Under the pieces are notes generated by a model. The model did no database searches. It was not told the origin of the DNA and was given only the letters and a program-made list of their open reading frames with translations. Source: Bacillota bacterium (GTDB lineage Bacteria; Bacillota; Clostridia; Lachnospirales; Lachnospiraceae). Taken from it: DNA of 28,895 bases. This document shows, piece by piece, positions 1-7,806 of this stretch. The first letter of the stretch is position 1; every line of letters begins with the position of its first letter. Location: contig JAEWSD010000264.1 in NCBI GenBank assembly GCA_023398615.1, forward strand, positions 1 through 28,895. Reading direction: 5' to 3'. The translations under genes and the position numbers were made by a program.

Positions 1-317
1 TTATCCCTCCTACAGTACCTGCCTGATACCCTTTCTAATAGTTAAAGGTCTTTTTGGAAAGCGGCAGTTTACTGGTGCTCTTGTTAAGTTACGACAATTT
101 TTAGTTTTTTGTTTCAACCTAACACCCATGCCTTTCAATTTTTTTGATGACCTATTCAAAAAATTGAATAGGCCCGGTTGAAAGTGTTTTTCTTTCAACC
201 TAACCTCTTTCCCGGTTCATCAGCTCTTTAAACTGATTCCTGCCAAATTATAATTGTTATTGATGTAATTCCACATACTATACAAAGAGTTTGCCAAGTC
301 AAACTCTTGCGTGGAAC
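1..317 (-). promoter_or_regulatory. Structured leader of an off-window minus-strand gene
   Basis: This stretch has no convincing gene. On the minus strand it starts just after the T-box terminator and ends with a strong ribosome binding site, AGGAGGG (5-11), four bases from the window edge, so a gene must begin just outside. It holds a possible second promoter, TTGACT (297-302), N16, TAGTAT (275-280), whose -35 lies inside a perfect 7-bp palindrome (287-306, GAGTTTG/CAAACTC). Two adjacent perfect hairpins follow: GGTTGAAAG/CTTTCAACC (176-200) and CCTATTCAA/TTGAATAGG (151-172). The second can alternatively pair with a TCAAAAAAATTGAA segment near 136-149. A 62-codon frame starting at TTG (10-198) overlaps these hairpins and is probably not a gene. 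Confidence 0.5.
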
Positions 318-670
318 AAAAAAGCTCCCATCCATAAACAGGATGAGAGCTAAGTTCTTCATTATACCACCTATTTACATACGATATCACCCTGGGATAA
401 GTATCTTATTTACAGTTATGGCTTAACTGTAAATAAGGATTCACAGAAATTATGATACGAATATGCTTCCATATAACGGTGGAGACCGGCACAGCCTACT
501 ATGCGTAAGACAAAGTTGCCGTAAATAATACGCACTTACTGTCTTAAAGCATTTCAGCCTGCGACTTGGGAGTGATTTTCGGCAATCCGCTACTCGTATC
601 AGACTCACACTGTCTCTGACTCGCTGGACTTTCACTAGATTCTTACTCTCTCCGTCAACGTCTTTTGCTA
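318..670 (-). promoter_or_regulatory. T-box riboswitch with intrinsic terminator, probably Ile-responsive
   Basis: T-box leaders sense the charging of a tRNA and control aminoacyl-tRNA synthetase or amino-acid genes. Seen here in order on the minus strand: a Stem I base (GAC and GGAG pairing with CTCC 569-572 and GTC 563-565), the AGTA bulge (644-647), a GA-motif/apical pattern (AGCGAG, TCAGA, AGTGTGAG, TCTGA), a perfect 14-bp Stem III-like hairpin (405-437), the T-box core GGTGGTATAATGA (359-371), and a terminator GCTCTCATCC/GGATGGGAGC followed by six T (318-350). AAATAGG (370-376) can pair with CCTGTTT (336-342), giving the competing antiterminator. The specifier is read as ATC (574-576), followed by A and preceded by GAA, so isoleucine is inferred. 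An out-of-register reading would be AAT (Asn). The regulated gene lies beyond the left edge. Confidence 0.85.
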
Positions 671-677
671 TTTTTTT

Positions 678-706
678 ATAATATTATAGAATATTCAAAT
701 TGTCAA
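678..706 (-). promoter_or_regulatory. Sigma-A promoter of the T-box transcript
   Basis: A consensus vegetative promoter reads TTGACA (701-706), N17, TATTAT (678-683) on the minus strand. It would start transcription near 670, right at the 5' base of T-box Stem I. Confidence 0.85.
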
Positions 707-746
707 TACAGGATACAAAATTTACACTAGGTTAAGGTTACCAGAG

Positions 747-1946
747 TTACTCTGTCATAATCGGCATTGTCGGCTCCGCATAAGGCAGACCGTCGCTGGG
801 AACAAGCGGCTGCGTCGGTTCCGGGCTCACTTCTGCTCCCGGAGTAACCGTCGGAACAGGAACCTCCGTCGGGGTCGGGGTTGCCGTCGGTAACGGGCTT
901 GGTGTCGGAGTCGGCTTTTTCGTCGGAACAGGCGTTGCCGTAACCGTATCCTCACCGGTCTCTTCGGCCGTATCCTCCGCCGTATCTTCCACGGTTTCTT
1001 TCACCGGCGGTGCGGTCGGTGTTACTTTATCCTGTTTCCCTGTTATATCTTCAGGGTCGATCCCGTAATCAATCAGATTATCATAGCTGATATCATCGCC
1101 GTAGTCGATGCTTGGTTTAAAATTATAGTATTCTTCCAGGCACATATCATTTTTATACAGATAGGCAGCCAGGGCTTTACCTACATACCGTATATGCCAG
1201 GGTTCATAGGCGTAACCGGTTATCGCTGATTTACTTTCGGGGTAGCGGATAATAAAACCATATAAATGGGCATTTTCCGCAAGCCATTTTCCTTCCTCCG
1301 TATCCGCAAAGGAACCGTCCAGACGGTTATTTACCGATTTCGCGGATACATCGATGGCCAATCCCGTCTGATGCTCGCTGTAGCCGGGTTTTGCAGAATA
1401 CTTTGAGGTATGTTCGATACCCTTCTTAAGAATATTTGATGTAAATATATCATACTGCCTCTGATAAGAACGGTATCCTGAAACCCCGTAAAGTATTACG
1501 GAATCCTTTTCGGCAGCTTCAAACAGCTTTTCTAAAGCATTTGCCGCCGATTTCCTCAGCTGCTTCTTTTCATCAAAATATGATATCGAAAACAGCACGT
1601 CCGGTACCACCAGATCATCAGGAATATAATCCTCCGGCAATGAAAGCTCTTTATTCACTAATACGGTGATGCTGTCGGGATCCGTATCCGGGACGGCAGC
1701 CTTACCGGTAATAGCAGCACTGCTACGGCTATCCATATCTTCACTATCCTCCGGGAAATCTAAACTGTTATTATTATATTCATCCTCCGAATCCGAATAT
1801 TCATCATAGTAACGTTCGTATGCAAATGCTGATTTATGGGCTTGAAACCGAGACAATAAAGTCACGAAAGAAATTGTACCTAAGAGAACAACAGGTGCAG
1901 CTATGACAGCTATCTTTCTGATGCGTCTCTTTCTTTTTTTTAACAT
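747..1946 (-). CDS. Membrane-anchored M15/VanY-family D,D-carboxypeptidase with Pro/Thr-rich tail
   Basis: Predicted zinc peptidase that trims the terminal D-Ala of peptidoglycan stem peptides outside the membrane. The 399-residue protein has a basic N-terminus and one membrane segment (about 12-32), an acidic linker, then the peptidase domain (about 100-270). Metal and catalytic residues are visible: SGYRS (156-160), the SxHxxGxAxD motif with H192 and D199, and EPWHIRYVG with E248 and H251. The last 90 or so residues are a low-complexity tail, first rich in E/D/T and then in TPxP repeats, which would suit wall spanning or glycosylation. The ATG start has an AAAGGATG ribosome site. A TATAAT (1999-2004) lies upstream, with no good -35. 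It is not next to vanH/A/X, so a housekeeping wall role is more likely than vancomycin resistance. Confidence 0.85.
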   Translation of the reverse strand: MLKKRKRRIRKIAVIAAPVVLLGTISFVTLLSRFQAHKSAFAYERYYDEYSDSEDEYNNNSLDFPEDSEDMDSRSSAAITGKAAVPDTDPDSITVLVNKELSLPEDYIPDDLVVPDVLFSISYFDEKKQLRKSAANALEKLFEAAEKDSVILYGVSGYRSYQRQYDIFTSNILKKGIEHTSKYSAKPGYSEHQTGLAIDVSAKSVNNRLDGSFADTEEGKWLAENAHLYGFIIRYPESKSAITGYAYEPWHIRYVGKALAAYLYKNDMCLEEYYNFKPSIDYGDDISYDNLIDYGIDPEDITGKQDKVTPTAPPVKETVEDTAEDTAEETGEDTVTATPVPTKKPTPTPSPLPTATPTPTEVPVPTVTPGAEVSPEPTQPLVPSDGLPYAEPTMPIMTE

Positions 1947-2008
1947 AAAATCATCCTTTATATGATAGAAAAACTATATTTTGTTATCCAACACAAACAT
2001 TATACCAC

Positions 2009-2029
2009 ATATGGTCGAAAAAGCCATAT
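2009..2029. repeat. Short inverted repeat between pncB and the carboxypeptidase gene
   Basis: Six-base perfect arms, ATATGG (2009-2014) and CCATAT (2024-2029), lie just upstream of the carboxypeptidase -10 box. It could be an operator or a weak terminator for pncB. No T-run follows it on the minus strand. Confidence 0.3.
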
Positions 2030-2069
2030 AAAATTTAAATTATTAGTTGTATGCGTTAAACTGTAACTA

Positions 2070-3527
2070 TTAATTATGGTTAACAGCATTAATGTTATCC
2101 AGCAGCTGGTTTTTAATCTGAAACAGTTCATTGGATAAATCCACATATACGTTATGCGGGTTAACCAAACGTCTTGTTTCATCCCACAGGGTTTCCTGTT
2201 CCTTACGGCAATAATCATGCAGTTCCATGACGGACGGCGAGGTGTACACACATTTTCCGTCAAGGAAAACAGGAAGCAGAATCTCCCTTAAGTGATAGCT
2301 TCCGGCTTTCACATAGGTCTTCTTCCATGTTGCAATCGGATCAAACAGCTTTATCGGATTGTCTTCCGAATATTTCTCATATGCCAGGGCAATTAAATCT
2401 GCCTTAATTTTCCCTGTCTCTTTATCGTAGATCCGGTAAACCGTTTTATTTCCCGGATTGGTAATCTTCCACTGATTCTCAGACAGCTTAATCTTCGGTA
2501 TGAACTCCCCGTTCTTTTTGATCGCAGCTAATTTGTATACTCCGCCGAAGGCAGGGCAGTCCTTCGAGGTAATCAGATTGGTGCCGACTCCCCAGGAATC
2601 GATTGCCGCACCCTGGGTCTTGAGGGAATCGATCAGATATTCGTCCAGGTCGCTGGAGGCAACAACGGAGGCATCCGTAAATCCTGCCTCATCAAGCATC
2701 CTTCTCGCTTTCTTGGACAGATATGCAAGGTCGCCGCTATCCAGGCGGATTCCATATTTCAAAGGCATCCGGCCGGCTTCCTTTAATTCACGGAACACCT
2801 TTATCGCATTCGGCACGCCGGACCGCAGGGTATCGTAGGTATCCACCAGCAAGGTGGCATTGCCCGGATACAGCTCGGCATACTTTCGGAATGCCGTCAA
2901 TTCGTCTTCAAAGCTCATAATCCAGCTGTGGGCATGCGTTCCCAATGCAGGGACGTCAAATAACCTGGCCGCCAGCGTATTACTGGTGCCGATACAGCCT
3001 CCGATTACCGCTGCCCTGGCCCCCAGTGTTCCGGCATCCGGTCCCTGTGCACGTCTTAATCCGAATTCCATTACCGGCTCGCCCTTTGCCGCAAAGCATA
3101 CACGGGATGCCTTCGTGGCAATCAGGCTTTGGTGGTTAATAATGTTTAAGATAGCCGTTTCCACCAGTTGTGCCTCTATGATCGGAGCAATTACCTTTAC
3201 CAGAGGCTCCATAGGAAATACTACCGTGCCTTCCGGTATCGCATAGATGTCCCCCGTAAATCTGAAATGGGCAAGGTATTCCAGAAAATCTTCTTCAAAG
3301 ACACCCAAGCCACTCAGATATTTAATATCTTCTTTATCAAAATGCAGGTTTTTTATATACTCTATCACCTGTTCCAGTCCGGCACAGATTGCATATCCGC
3401 TTCCGGAAGGATTGTTCCGATAAAATGCATCAAAGATCACGGTGTCATTACTATTATTCTTAAAATAGCCCTGCATCATCGTTAATTCATAAAAATCCGT
3501 TAAAAGAGTAAGATTATCTTCTGCCAT
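2070..3527 (-). CDS. pncB: Nicotinate phosphoribosyltransferase
   Basis: Converts nicotinate, PRPP and ATP to nicotinate mononucleotide, the salvage (Preiss-Handler) entry to NAD. The 485-residue length fits the family. Visible family segments are TDFYELTMMQGYF near the N-terminus (10-22), EFGLRRAQGPDAG (154-166), the GTHAHSW segment (196-202) holding the histidine phosphorylated in this family, and the ASSDLDEY phosphate-binding region. The start follows AAAGGAG by 7 bases. It has its own promoter divergent from plsC, so it appears to be a single-gene unit that may read through into the carboxypeptidase gene 123 bp downstream. Confidence 0.95.
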   Translation of the reverse strand: MAEDNLTLLTDFYELTMMQGYFKNNSNDTVIFDAFYRNNPSGSGYAICAGLEQVIEYIKNLHFDKEDIKYLSGLGVFEEDFLEYLAHFRFTGDIYAIPEGTVVFPMEPLVKVIAPIIEAQLVETAILNIINHQSLIATKASRVCFAAKGEPVMEFGLRRAQGPDAGTLGARAAVIGGCIGTSNTLAARLFDVPALGTHAHSWIMSFEDELTAFRKYAELYPGNATLLVDTYDTLRSGVPNAIKVFRELKEAGRMPLKYGIRLDSGDLAYLSKKARRMLDEAGFTDASVVASSDLDEYLIDSLKTQGAAIDSWGVGTNLITSKDCPAFGGVYKLAAIKKNGEFIPKIKLSENQWKITNPGNKTVYRIYDKETGKIKADLIALAYEKYSEDNPIKLFDPIATWKKTYVKAGSYHLREILLPVFLDGKCVYTSPSVMELHDYCRKEQETLWDETRRLVNPHNVYVDLSNELFQIKNQLLDNINAVNHN

Positions 3528-3616
3528 TTTGTTTCTCCTTTTGCTGACTGCTCCGGTATGAAGTTTCGCAATCGCCTGAGTTGATGTTTTGATATAGTAG
3601 TAAAATTATCTTATAC

Positions 3617-3644
3617 ATTATAACACATAATTTTATTTGTACAA
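3617..3644 (-). promoter_or_regulatory. Promoter of pncB
   Basis: On the minus strand: TTGTAC (3639-3644), N16, TATAAT (3617-3622), about 90 bp upstream of the start codon. It is back to back with the plsC promoter. Confidence 0.65.
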
Positions 3645-3662
3645 CCAATACTAATTTTTTTA

Positions 3663-3691
3663 TTGAGTATTTACGGGACTTGGCATATAAT
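3663..3691 (+). promoter_or_regulatory. Promoter of plsC
   Basis: TTGAGT (3663-3668), N17, TATAAT (3686-3691), followed by an AGGAGG ribosome site (3739-3744) and ATG at 3750. Confidence 0.75.
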
Positions 3692-3749
3692 TTATAAGGA
3701 ATTGTATAATTAAAAGCAATCTGCCAGTATTACCTATCAGGAGGAATTC

Positions 3750-4478
3750 ATGAAATCATTATTTGTAGCTTTATTTTTACTTTTATTTTTCATCATCAGT
3801 ATACCGCTGTTTCTTATAGAAACCGTAATCGGCAAATTCAATCCGCATATGAAGGTAAAATCATCGCAGGCCATAGTGGTTGCTGCCTTTAGATGTATAC
3901 TTTTCGGCTGCGGCGTAAAGAAAACGGTGATCGGCTTTGAAAATATACCGAAAAACGAAGCCGTCCTATATGTATCCAATCATCGCAGTTATTTCGATAT
4001 CCCTGTCGGTTATACTTCACTCCCTACCTTAACAGGCTTTATAGCGAAAAAGGAAATAGCCAAGGTTCCTTTTATCCGGGTCTGGATGCGTTATTTGAAC
4101 TGTCTGTTCTTAGACCGTGACAATATCCGGGAAGGTTTAAAAACCGTCCTGGAGGGCATAGAATTAATTAAAAAAGGGTATTCTGTCTTTATCTCCCCGG
4201 AGGGTACAAGAAATCACGGAAAGGAAATGCTTCCGTTTAAAGAAGGAAGCTTAAAGATTGCTGAAAAAACCGGATGCGCTATCATACCGGTAGCCTTAAG
4301 CAATACCGACAACCTGCTGGAAAACCATATGCCGTGGATCACCGGGGGGCATGTGATCATCGAATTCGGGAAACCGATTTATCCGAAGGAGCTGGATAAG
4401 GATACCCGTAAGTTCATCGGTTCCCATGTTCAAAACATTATCCGGGATACCCTTATAAAAAATGAAGCTTTAATATAG
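3750..4478 (+). CDS. plsC: 1-acyl-sn-glycerol-3-phosphate acyltransferase
   Basis: Adds the second acyl chain to lysophosphatidic acid, giving phosphatidic acid for membrane phospholipids. The 242-residue protein has an N-terminal hydrophobic segment (about 3-23), the catalytic H-x4-D motif as NHRSYFD (H78, D83), the acceptor-binding block near LFLDRDN (119-125), and SPEGTR (149-154), which binds the glycerol phosphate. All four PlsC blocks are in order. It appears monocistronic, since the next gene has its own promoter. Some members of this superfamily acylate other substrates, so the exact acceptor is inferred. Confidence 0.9.
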   Translation: MKSLFVALFLLLFFIISIPLFLIETVIGKFNPHMKVKSSQAIVVAAFRCILFGCGVKKTVIGFENIPKNEAVLYVSNHRSYFDIPVGYTSLPTLTGFIAKKEIAKVPFIRVWMRYLNCLFLDRDNIREGLKTVLEGIELIKKGYSVFISPEGTRNHGKEMLPFKEGSLKIAEKTGCAIIPVALSNTDNLLENHMPWITGGHVIIEFGKPIYPKELDKDTRKFIGSHVQNIIRDTLIKNEALI

Positions 4479-4509
4479 CAGAAGGAAGTCTTCGGATTAA
4501 TTCTGATGC

Positions 4510-4538
4510 TTGAACTTTTATATATTTAATGGTACAAT
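4510..4538 (+). promoter_or_regulatory. Promoter of the small membrane protein gene
   Basis: TTGAAC (4510-4515), N17, TACAAT (4533-4538), just after plsC and 37 bp before the next start codon. Confidence 0.7.
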
Positions 4539-4574
4539 GTTAACACTGTAATAATGAGGGAAGGAGGTACATAA

Positions 4575-5039
4575 ATGAGCCCTGTGGTAATTGTTTTATT
4601 GATTATATTAGCTGTCGTTATCATACTTTTTATCGTTCTTGGTATCTACGGAAGGAAGCTGCAGAAGAAATCCGAAGCATCCCAGGCACAGATGAAAGCA
4701 GGTGCACAGACAGTCTCCATTTTGGTTATAGATAAGAAACGTTTAAAGCTCAAGGAAGCCAACCTTCCTAAAATTGTAGTTGACCAGACACCCAGATATC
4801 TCCGCGGTTCAAAGGTTCCCATCGTAAAAGCGAAGATCGGTCCAAAGGTCATGAACCTGATGTGTGATGAGAAGATATTCGATCTGATACCGATAAAGAA
4901 AGAAGTAAAAGCGGTAATGAATGGAATTTATGTCATGGATGTGAAAGGTCTTCGCACAAACCTGGATGCAAAGCCGGTCAAGCAAAAATTTCTGCAAAGA
5001 CTTAAAAGTAAAATAAGCAATGCCGCCGCTAAGAAATAG
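4575..5039 (+). CDS. Single-pass membrane protein of unknown function
   Basis: I do not recognise a named family. The 154-residue protein begins with a strongly hydrophobic Val/Ile/Leu segment (about 3-26), then a short basic-amphipathic stretch KLQKKSEASQAQMK, then a lysine-rich domain of alternating beta-like segments (VSILVIDKKRLKLKEANLP and IVKAKIGPKVMNLMCDEK), with a basic tail. The topology suggests N-out/C-in with a cytoplasmic domain. The start is supported by AAGGAGG (4561-4567). It has its own promoter and converges on the DUF1934 gene. Conservation in Lachnospiraceae is suspected but was not checked. Confidence 0.75.
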   Translation: MSPVVIVLLIILAVVIILFIVLGIYGRKLQKKSEASQAQMKAGAQTVSILVIDKKRLKLKEANLPKIVVDQTPRYLRGSKVPIVKAKIGPKVMNLMCDEKIFDLIPIKKEVKAVMNGIYVMDVKGLRTNLDAKPVKQKFLQRLKSKISNAAAKK

Positions 5040-5052
5040 CGGCCCGTCATAA

Positions 5053-5111
5053 AAAGGAATGTTTCCTGCTTCTCGGTTTTGTAAAGATACGAGAATATGA
5101 AACATTCCTTT
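5053..5111. terminator. Bidirectional terminator between converging genes
   Basis: A perfect 13-bp inverted repeat, AAAGGAATGTTTC (5053-5065) with its complement (5099-5111), plus an inner TTCTCG/CGAGAA stem. A T-rich stretch follows on the plus strand (CCTTTATTAATTT) and CCTTTTTATG on the minus strand, so it can end both the 4575-5039 transcript and the ddl operon. Confidence 0.8.
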
Positions 5112-5117
5112 ATTAAT

Positions 5118-5546
5118 TTATACCGACTTCTTCGAGGTGATCTTCAACTGGATCTGGCAGTCGGATACATGGGCATAATTGATATCCAGGCTGTAATCCA
5201 CTTCTGCGATAATCCTGTCTTCTTCCTCCGTCATCTTCATCAGGGTTGTATAGATGCCAACCAGAAGGTCTCCGTAGGGAGTATGGTAGAAGGTCGTATT
5301 TTTGGTGTTTTCCTCAAAAATCATATGAACATTATTCGCGCCTCTTTTTATGATATCGAGCTTCTTATCCGAAATTTCTATCGTACAGTTCGTTATACCG
5401 GCAATATCCTCTAATATCTCTTCATATAATACATAATGCTTTCCGTTCCGATTATAATACTTTCCTGCGGATATCACCTCTACCGCTTCATCTTTGTCTA
5501 TCTCATACTGGAGTCCGGATATAGACACTAATACTTCTTTCTTCAT
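5118..5546 (-). CDS. DUF1934 family (YwiB-like) beta-barrel protein
   Basis: Small cytoplasmic protein of the DUF1934/YwiB family, thought to have a calycin-like beta-barrel; its function is unknown. The 142 residues show the family pattern: an opening strand VLVSISGLQYE, the YEE segment near residue 40, the IKRGANNVHMIFEENTKNTTFYHTPYGDL core, and a closing DYSLDINYAHVSDCQIQLKI strand pair. It is the last gene of ddl-murI-DUF1934, starting 23 bp after murI. The ribosome site is only moderate (GAAAGG some 14 bases upstream), so expression may depend on coupling with murI. Confidence 0.8.
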   Translation of the reverse strand: MKKEVLVSISGLQYEIDKDEAVEVISAGKYYNRNGKHYVLYEEILEDIAGITNCTIEISDKKLDIIKRGANNVHMIFEENTKNTTFYHTPYGDLLVGIYTTLMKMTEEEDRIIAEVDYSLDINYAHVSDCQIQLKITSKKSV

Positions 5547-5569
5547 ATTAATAACATACCCATGCCTTT

Positions 5570-6403
5570 CTAATCTGCATTATGTGTATAATGTGCTTCA
5601 AAAATTTCAATGTTAATGTCTTCCGTCTCTACAACCTCACACGGCAGTATGGTATTGGCAAATTTCTTAAATTTATCCGCACCGTCACTCACAAAGAATT
5701 TATGTTCTCCGGCCGGGCCGCTGCTCTCCAAACCGTTGCTTTTCAAAACCTCCCGCAAGGACCTGGCGGTTTCATATGCCGGATTAACCAGGCTTACCTT
5801 ATCACCTGCAACGGAACCGATGATATGCCGGATCAACGGGTAATGGGTACAGCCCAGAACCAGTGTGTCTATATCATACGTAAATAATTCATTCATATAC
5901 CTGTTTGCTACTTCAATGGTGATGGGATCTTCGAGCCACCCTTCCTCAACCAAAGGAACAAATAAGGGGCAGGCTTTCCCATATACCCTAACATGAGGGT
6001 CGGTTTCACTTAGGTAGGTGTTATATATCCTGCTGTTAATGGTTCCTTCCGTCGCAATGATTCCGATATTCCCGTTTCTTGTGATCTCCGCCGCTGCTTT
6101 TGCCCCGGGCTTTACCACGCCGATCACCGGGATTGTTATCTCCTTCTCAATTGTTTCCAACGCAAAAGCACTTGCCGTATTACAGGCAATTACGATCGCT
6201 TTTACCCCATATGTCTGAAGAAATCTCACAATCTGTCTCGAATAGGTTATTATCGTCTTCTTTGACTTACTGCCATACGGCACTCTGGCCGTATCTCCGA
6301 AATATATAATGGTTTCATTCGGAATCTGCCGCATAATTTCCCTGGCAACCGTCAGTCCTCCGATACCGGAATCAAAGACTCCGATAGGAGCGTTATTGGC
6401 CAT
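5570..6403 (-). CDS. murI: Glutamate racemase
   Basis: Makes D-glutamate for the peptidoglycan stem peptide. The 277-residue protein carries the family's catalytic residues: FDSGIGGLTV with D11, IACNTASA with C74 and LGCTHYPL with C185, the two cysteines that act as acid/base pair. GDTARVPYG (37-45) is also present. The start ATG lies inside the 3' end of ddl (11-bp overlap), 8 bases after AGGAGG, so the two are translationally coupled. The pairing of D-Glu and D-Ala-D-Ala supply in one operon makes biological sense. Confidence 0.96.
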   Translation of the reverse strand: MANNAPIGVFDSGIGGLTVAREIMRQIPNETIIYFGDTARVPYGSKSKKTIITYSRQIVRFLQTYGVKAIVIACNTASAFALETIEKEITIPVIGVVKPGAKAAAEITRNGNIGIIATEGTINSRIYNTYLSETDPHVRVYGKACPLFVPLVEEGWLEDPITIEVANRYMNELFTYDIDTLVLGCTHYPLIRHIIGSVAGDKVSLVNPAYETARSLREVLKSNGLESSGPAGEHKFFVSDGADKFKKFANTILPCEVVETEDINIEIFEAHYTHNAD

Positions 6404-7478
6404 CTGTGTCGCCTCCTGCCTCCGCTGCCCTTGTAAGTGCCAGTTGTAATAATTTTTCTACCAGCTGCGGTTTACCGATTCCCCTTGCTTCCCACAGCAT
6501 CGGATACATGCTGATACCCGTAAAGCCGGGCAAGGTATTAATCTCATTGAATACCACTGCTCCGGTATCCTTCTCTACAAAAAAGTCAACTCTGGATAGC
6601 CCATAGCCGTCAACTGCTTTAAAGATTCGAATCGCATAATCGCGAATTATATCCGTTGCATTATTCGGAAGTTCCGGCGAAATTACCGTTTTAGACTGAT
6701 TGTTGTTATATTTCGCATCGTAATCATAGAAGTCGGCAGCCGCAATGACTTCGCCGACACCGGAAGCTTTCGGTTCATTTCCTCCGAGTACGGCACATTC
6801 CACTTCACGTCCGACTATAGTTTCTTCAATTAATATCTTCCTGTCATGTTCTGCCGCCGCATACAGCCCTTTGATTAATTCCTCCCGGTTATGGGCTTTT
6901 GATATCCCGCAGGAGGAGCCTGCATTCGAAGGCTTGATGAATACCGGATAGCCTAACTTTTGTTCTACCTTAGCCACAGCCGGGTCTATCTGTTCAAGCT
7001 CCCGCTTATTCACGGATACATACCTCGCCTGCCGGATTCCCAGGGAATCCACAATAATTTTAGTAAACAGCTTATCCATAGATATGCCGGATGCAACCAC
7101 ACCGCAGCCGACATATGGAATCCTGGCAAGCTCCAAAAGTCCCTGTACGGTACCGTCTTCCCCATAAAGTCCGTGAAGTGCCGGAAATACAACGTCCACC
7201 TTTTTAAACGTTACAGTGTTTCCGTCAATCAGCAGAACCCCTCTTTGAACAGCATCCGGTGAAATCACGGCGGTCACCTGACCCTTCCTCCATTCACCCG
7301 ATTTCATGTCTTCCACAGACGAAACTTTCAGCCATCTGCCTTCCTTTGTGATTCCAATTAATATAATATCATACCGGTCTGTATTAAGGTTAGAAACTAT
7401 CGTAGCCGCTGAAACACATGAAACCTCATGCTCAGAAGACTGACCGCCGAACAATACTGCTACCGTCTTTTTATTCAT
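6393..7478 (-). CDS. ddl: D-alanine--D-alanine ligase
   Basis: ATP-grasp enzyme joining two D-Ala residues for lipid II. I place the start at the ATG at 7478 (361 residues), because AGAAAGGA precedes it by 7 bases. An in-frame GTG/ATG-like start 18 bases upstream is less well placed. Motifs: GGQSSEHEVS with E16, HGLYGEDGT (102-110), the ATP-binding KPSNAGSS (182-189), the omega-loop YDYDAKY (251-257) and the metal-binding NEINTLPG (311-318). The omega-loop Tyr/Lys points to D-Ala-D-Ala rather than D-Ala-D-Lac specificity. First gene of the operon with murI. Confidence 0.96.
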   Translation of the reverse strand: MNKKTVAVLFGGQSSEHEVSCVSAATIVSNLNTDRYDIILIGITKEGRWLKVSSVEDMKSGEWRKGQVTAVISPDAVQRGVLLIDGNTVTFKKVDVVFPALHGLYGEDGTVQGLLELARIPYVGCGVVASGISMDKLFTKIIVDSLGIRQARYVSVNKRELEQIDPAVAKVEQKLGYPVFIKPSNAGSSCGISKAHNREELIKGLYAAAEHDRKILIEETIVGREVECAVLGGNEPKASGVGEVIAAADFYDYDAKYNNNQSKTVISPELPNNATDIIRDYAIRIFKAVDGYGLSRVDFFVEKDTGAVVFNEINTLPGFTGISMYPMLWEARGIGKPQLVEKLLQLALTRAAEAGGDTDGQ

Positions 7479-7607
7479 AGTAAAATCCTTTCTCATTATA
7501 TCCTTTTGATTTCCTCTTCCAGCCTGTAAAATACATTTAAAAATTCCCTAAAACAATTAAAGGCGATGGTTAAATTATCCATTCCGTATGTCTGAAGTGC
7601 TCTTATT

Positions 7608-7636
7608 ATTTTACTATTTATTTTAATAACATTCAA
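7608..7636 (-). promoter_or_regulatory. Candidate promoter of the ddl-murI-DUF1934 operon
   Basis: On the minus strand: TTGAAT (7631-7636), N17, TAAAAT (7608-7613), giving a 5' leader of about 120 nt. The region is A/T-rich, so chance matches are possible. In the rest of the 7497-7806 gap I see nothing certain. A sporulation promoter for spoIIR is expected there, but I could not identify one. Confidence 0.5.
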
Positions 7637-7806
7637 TAGCTATCTTGGCAAGCTTGAATTTTCCTGGCCGGCTAAATCCTCTTACCGTCGTGCGAATGGA
7701 TTGCCTTTCCTGTAAATTTATCGTTTCCTTTTGATTAAGGCTCTGTTTTGCGGCAATAATCTAACTATAAATCAGTGCCGTAAAGGCAGACAGGAGATAC
7801 CGGATT

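Noticed and set aside
10..198. A 62-codon minus-strand frame starting with TTG
   Set aside because: It has no clear ribosome site, its start lies within a perfect hairpin, its composition is basic and non-family-like, and it overlaps the structured leader. A leader peptide cannot be excluded.
569..580. Asparagine (AAT) as the T-box specifier
   Set aside because: That register would put C after the specifier and leave an extra base in the loop. The ATC-then-A register fits the usual layout better.
2500..3485. Several plus-strand frames of 64-130 codons opposite pncB
   Set aside because: They are antisense to a well-supported enzyme gene and show no family features or ribosome sites.
747..7478. 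VanY-type peptidase, murI and ddl suggesting vancomycin resistance
   Set aside because: There is no vanH, vanX or VanS/R pair. The Ddl omega-loop has the D-Ala-D-Ala signature, and the peptidase is far from ddl on its own promoter. These are housekeeping wall genes.
7637..7806. Possible sigma-F promoter for spoIIR
   Set aside because: One is expected from biology, but no pair of boxes with acceptable match and spacing could be read.
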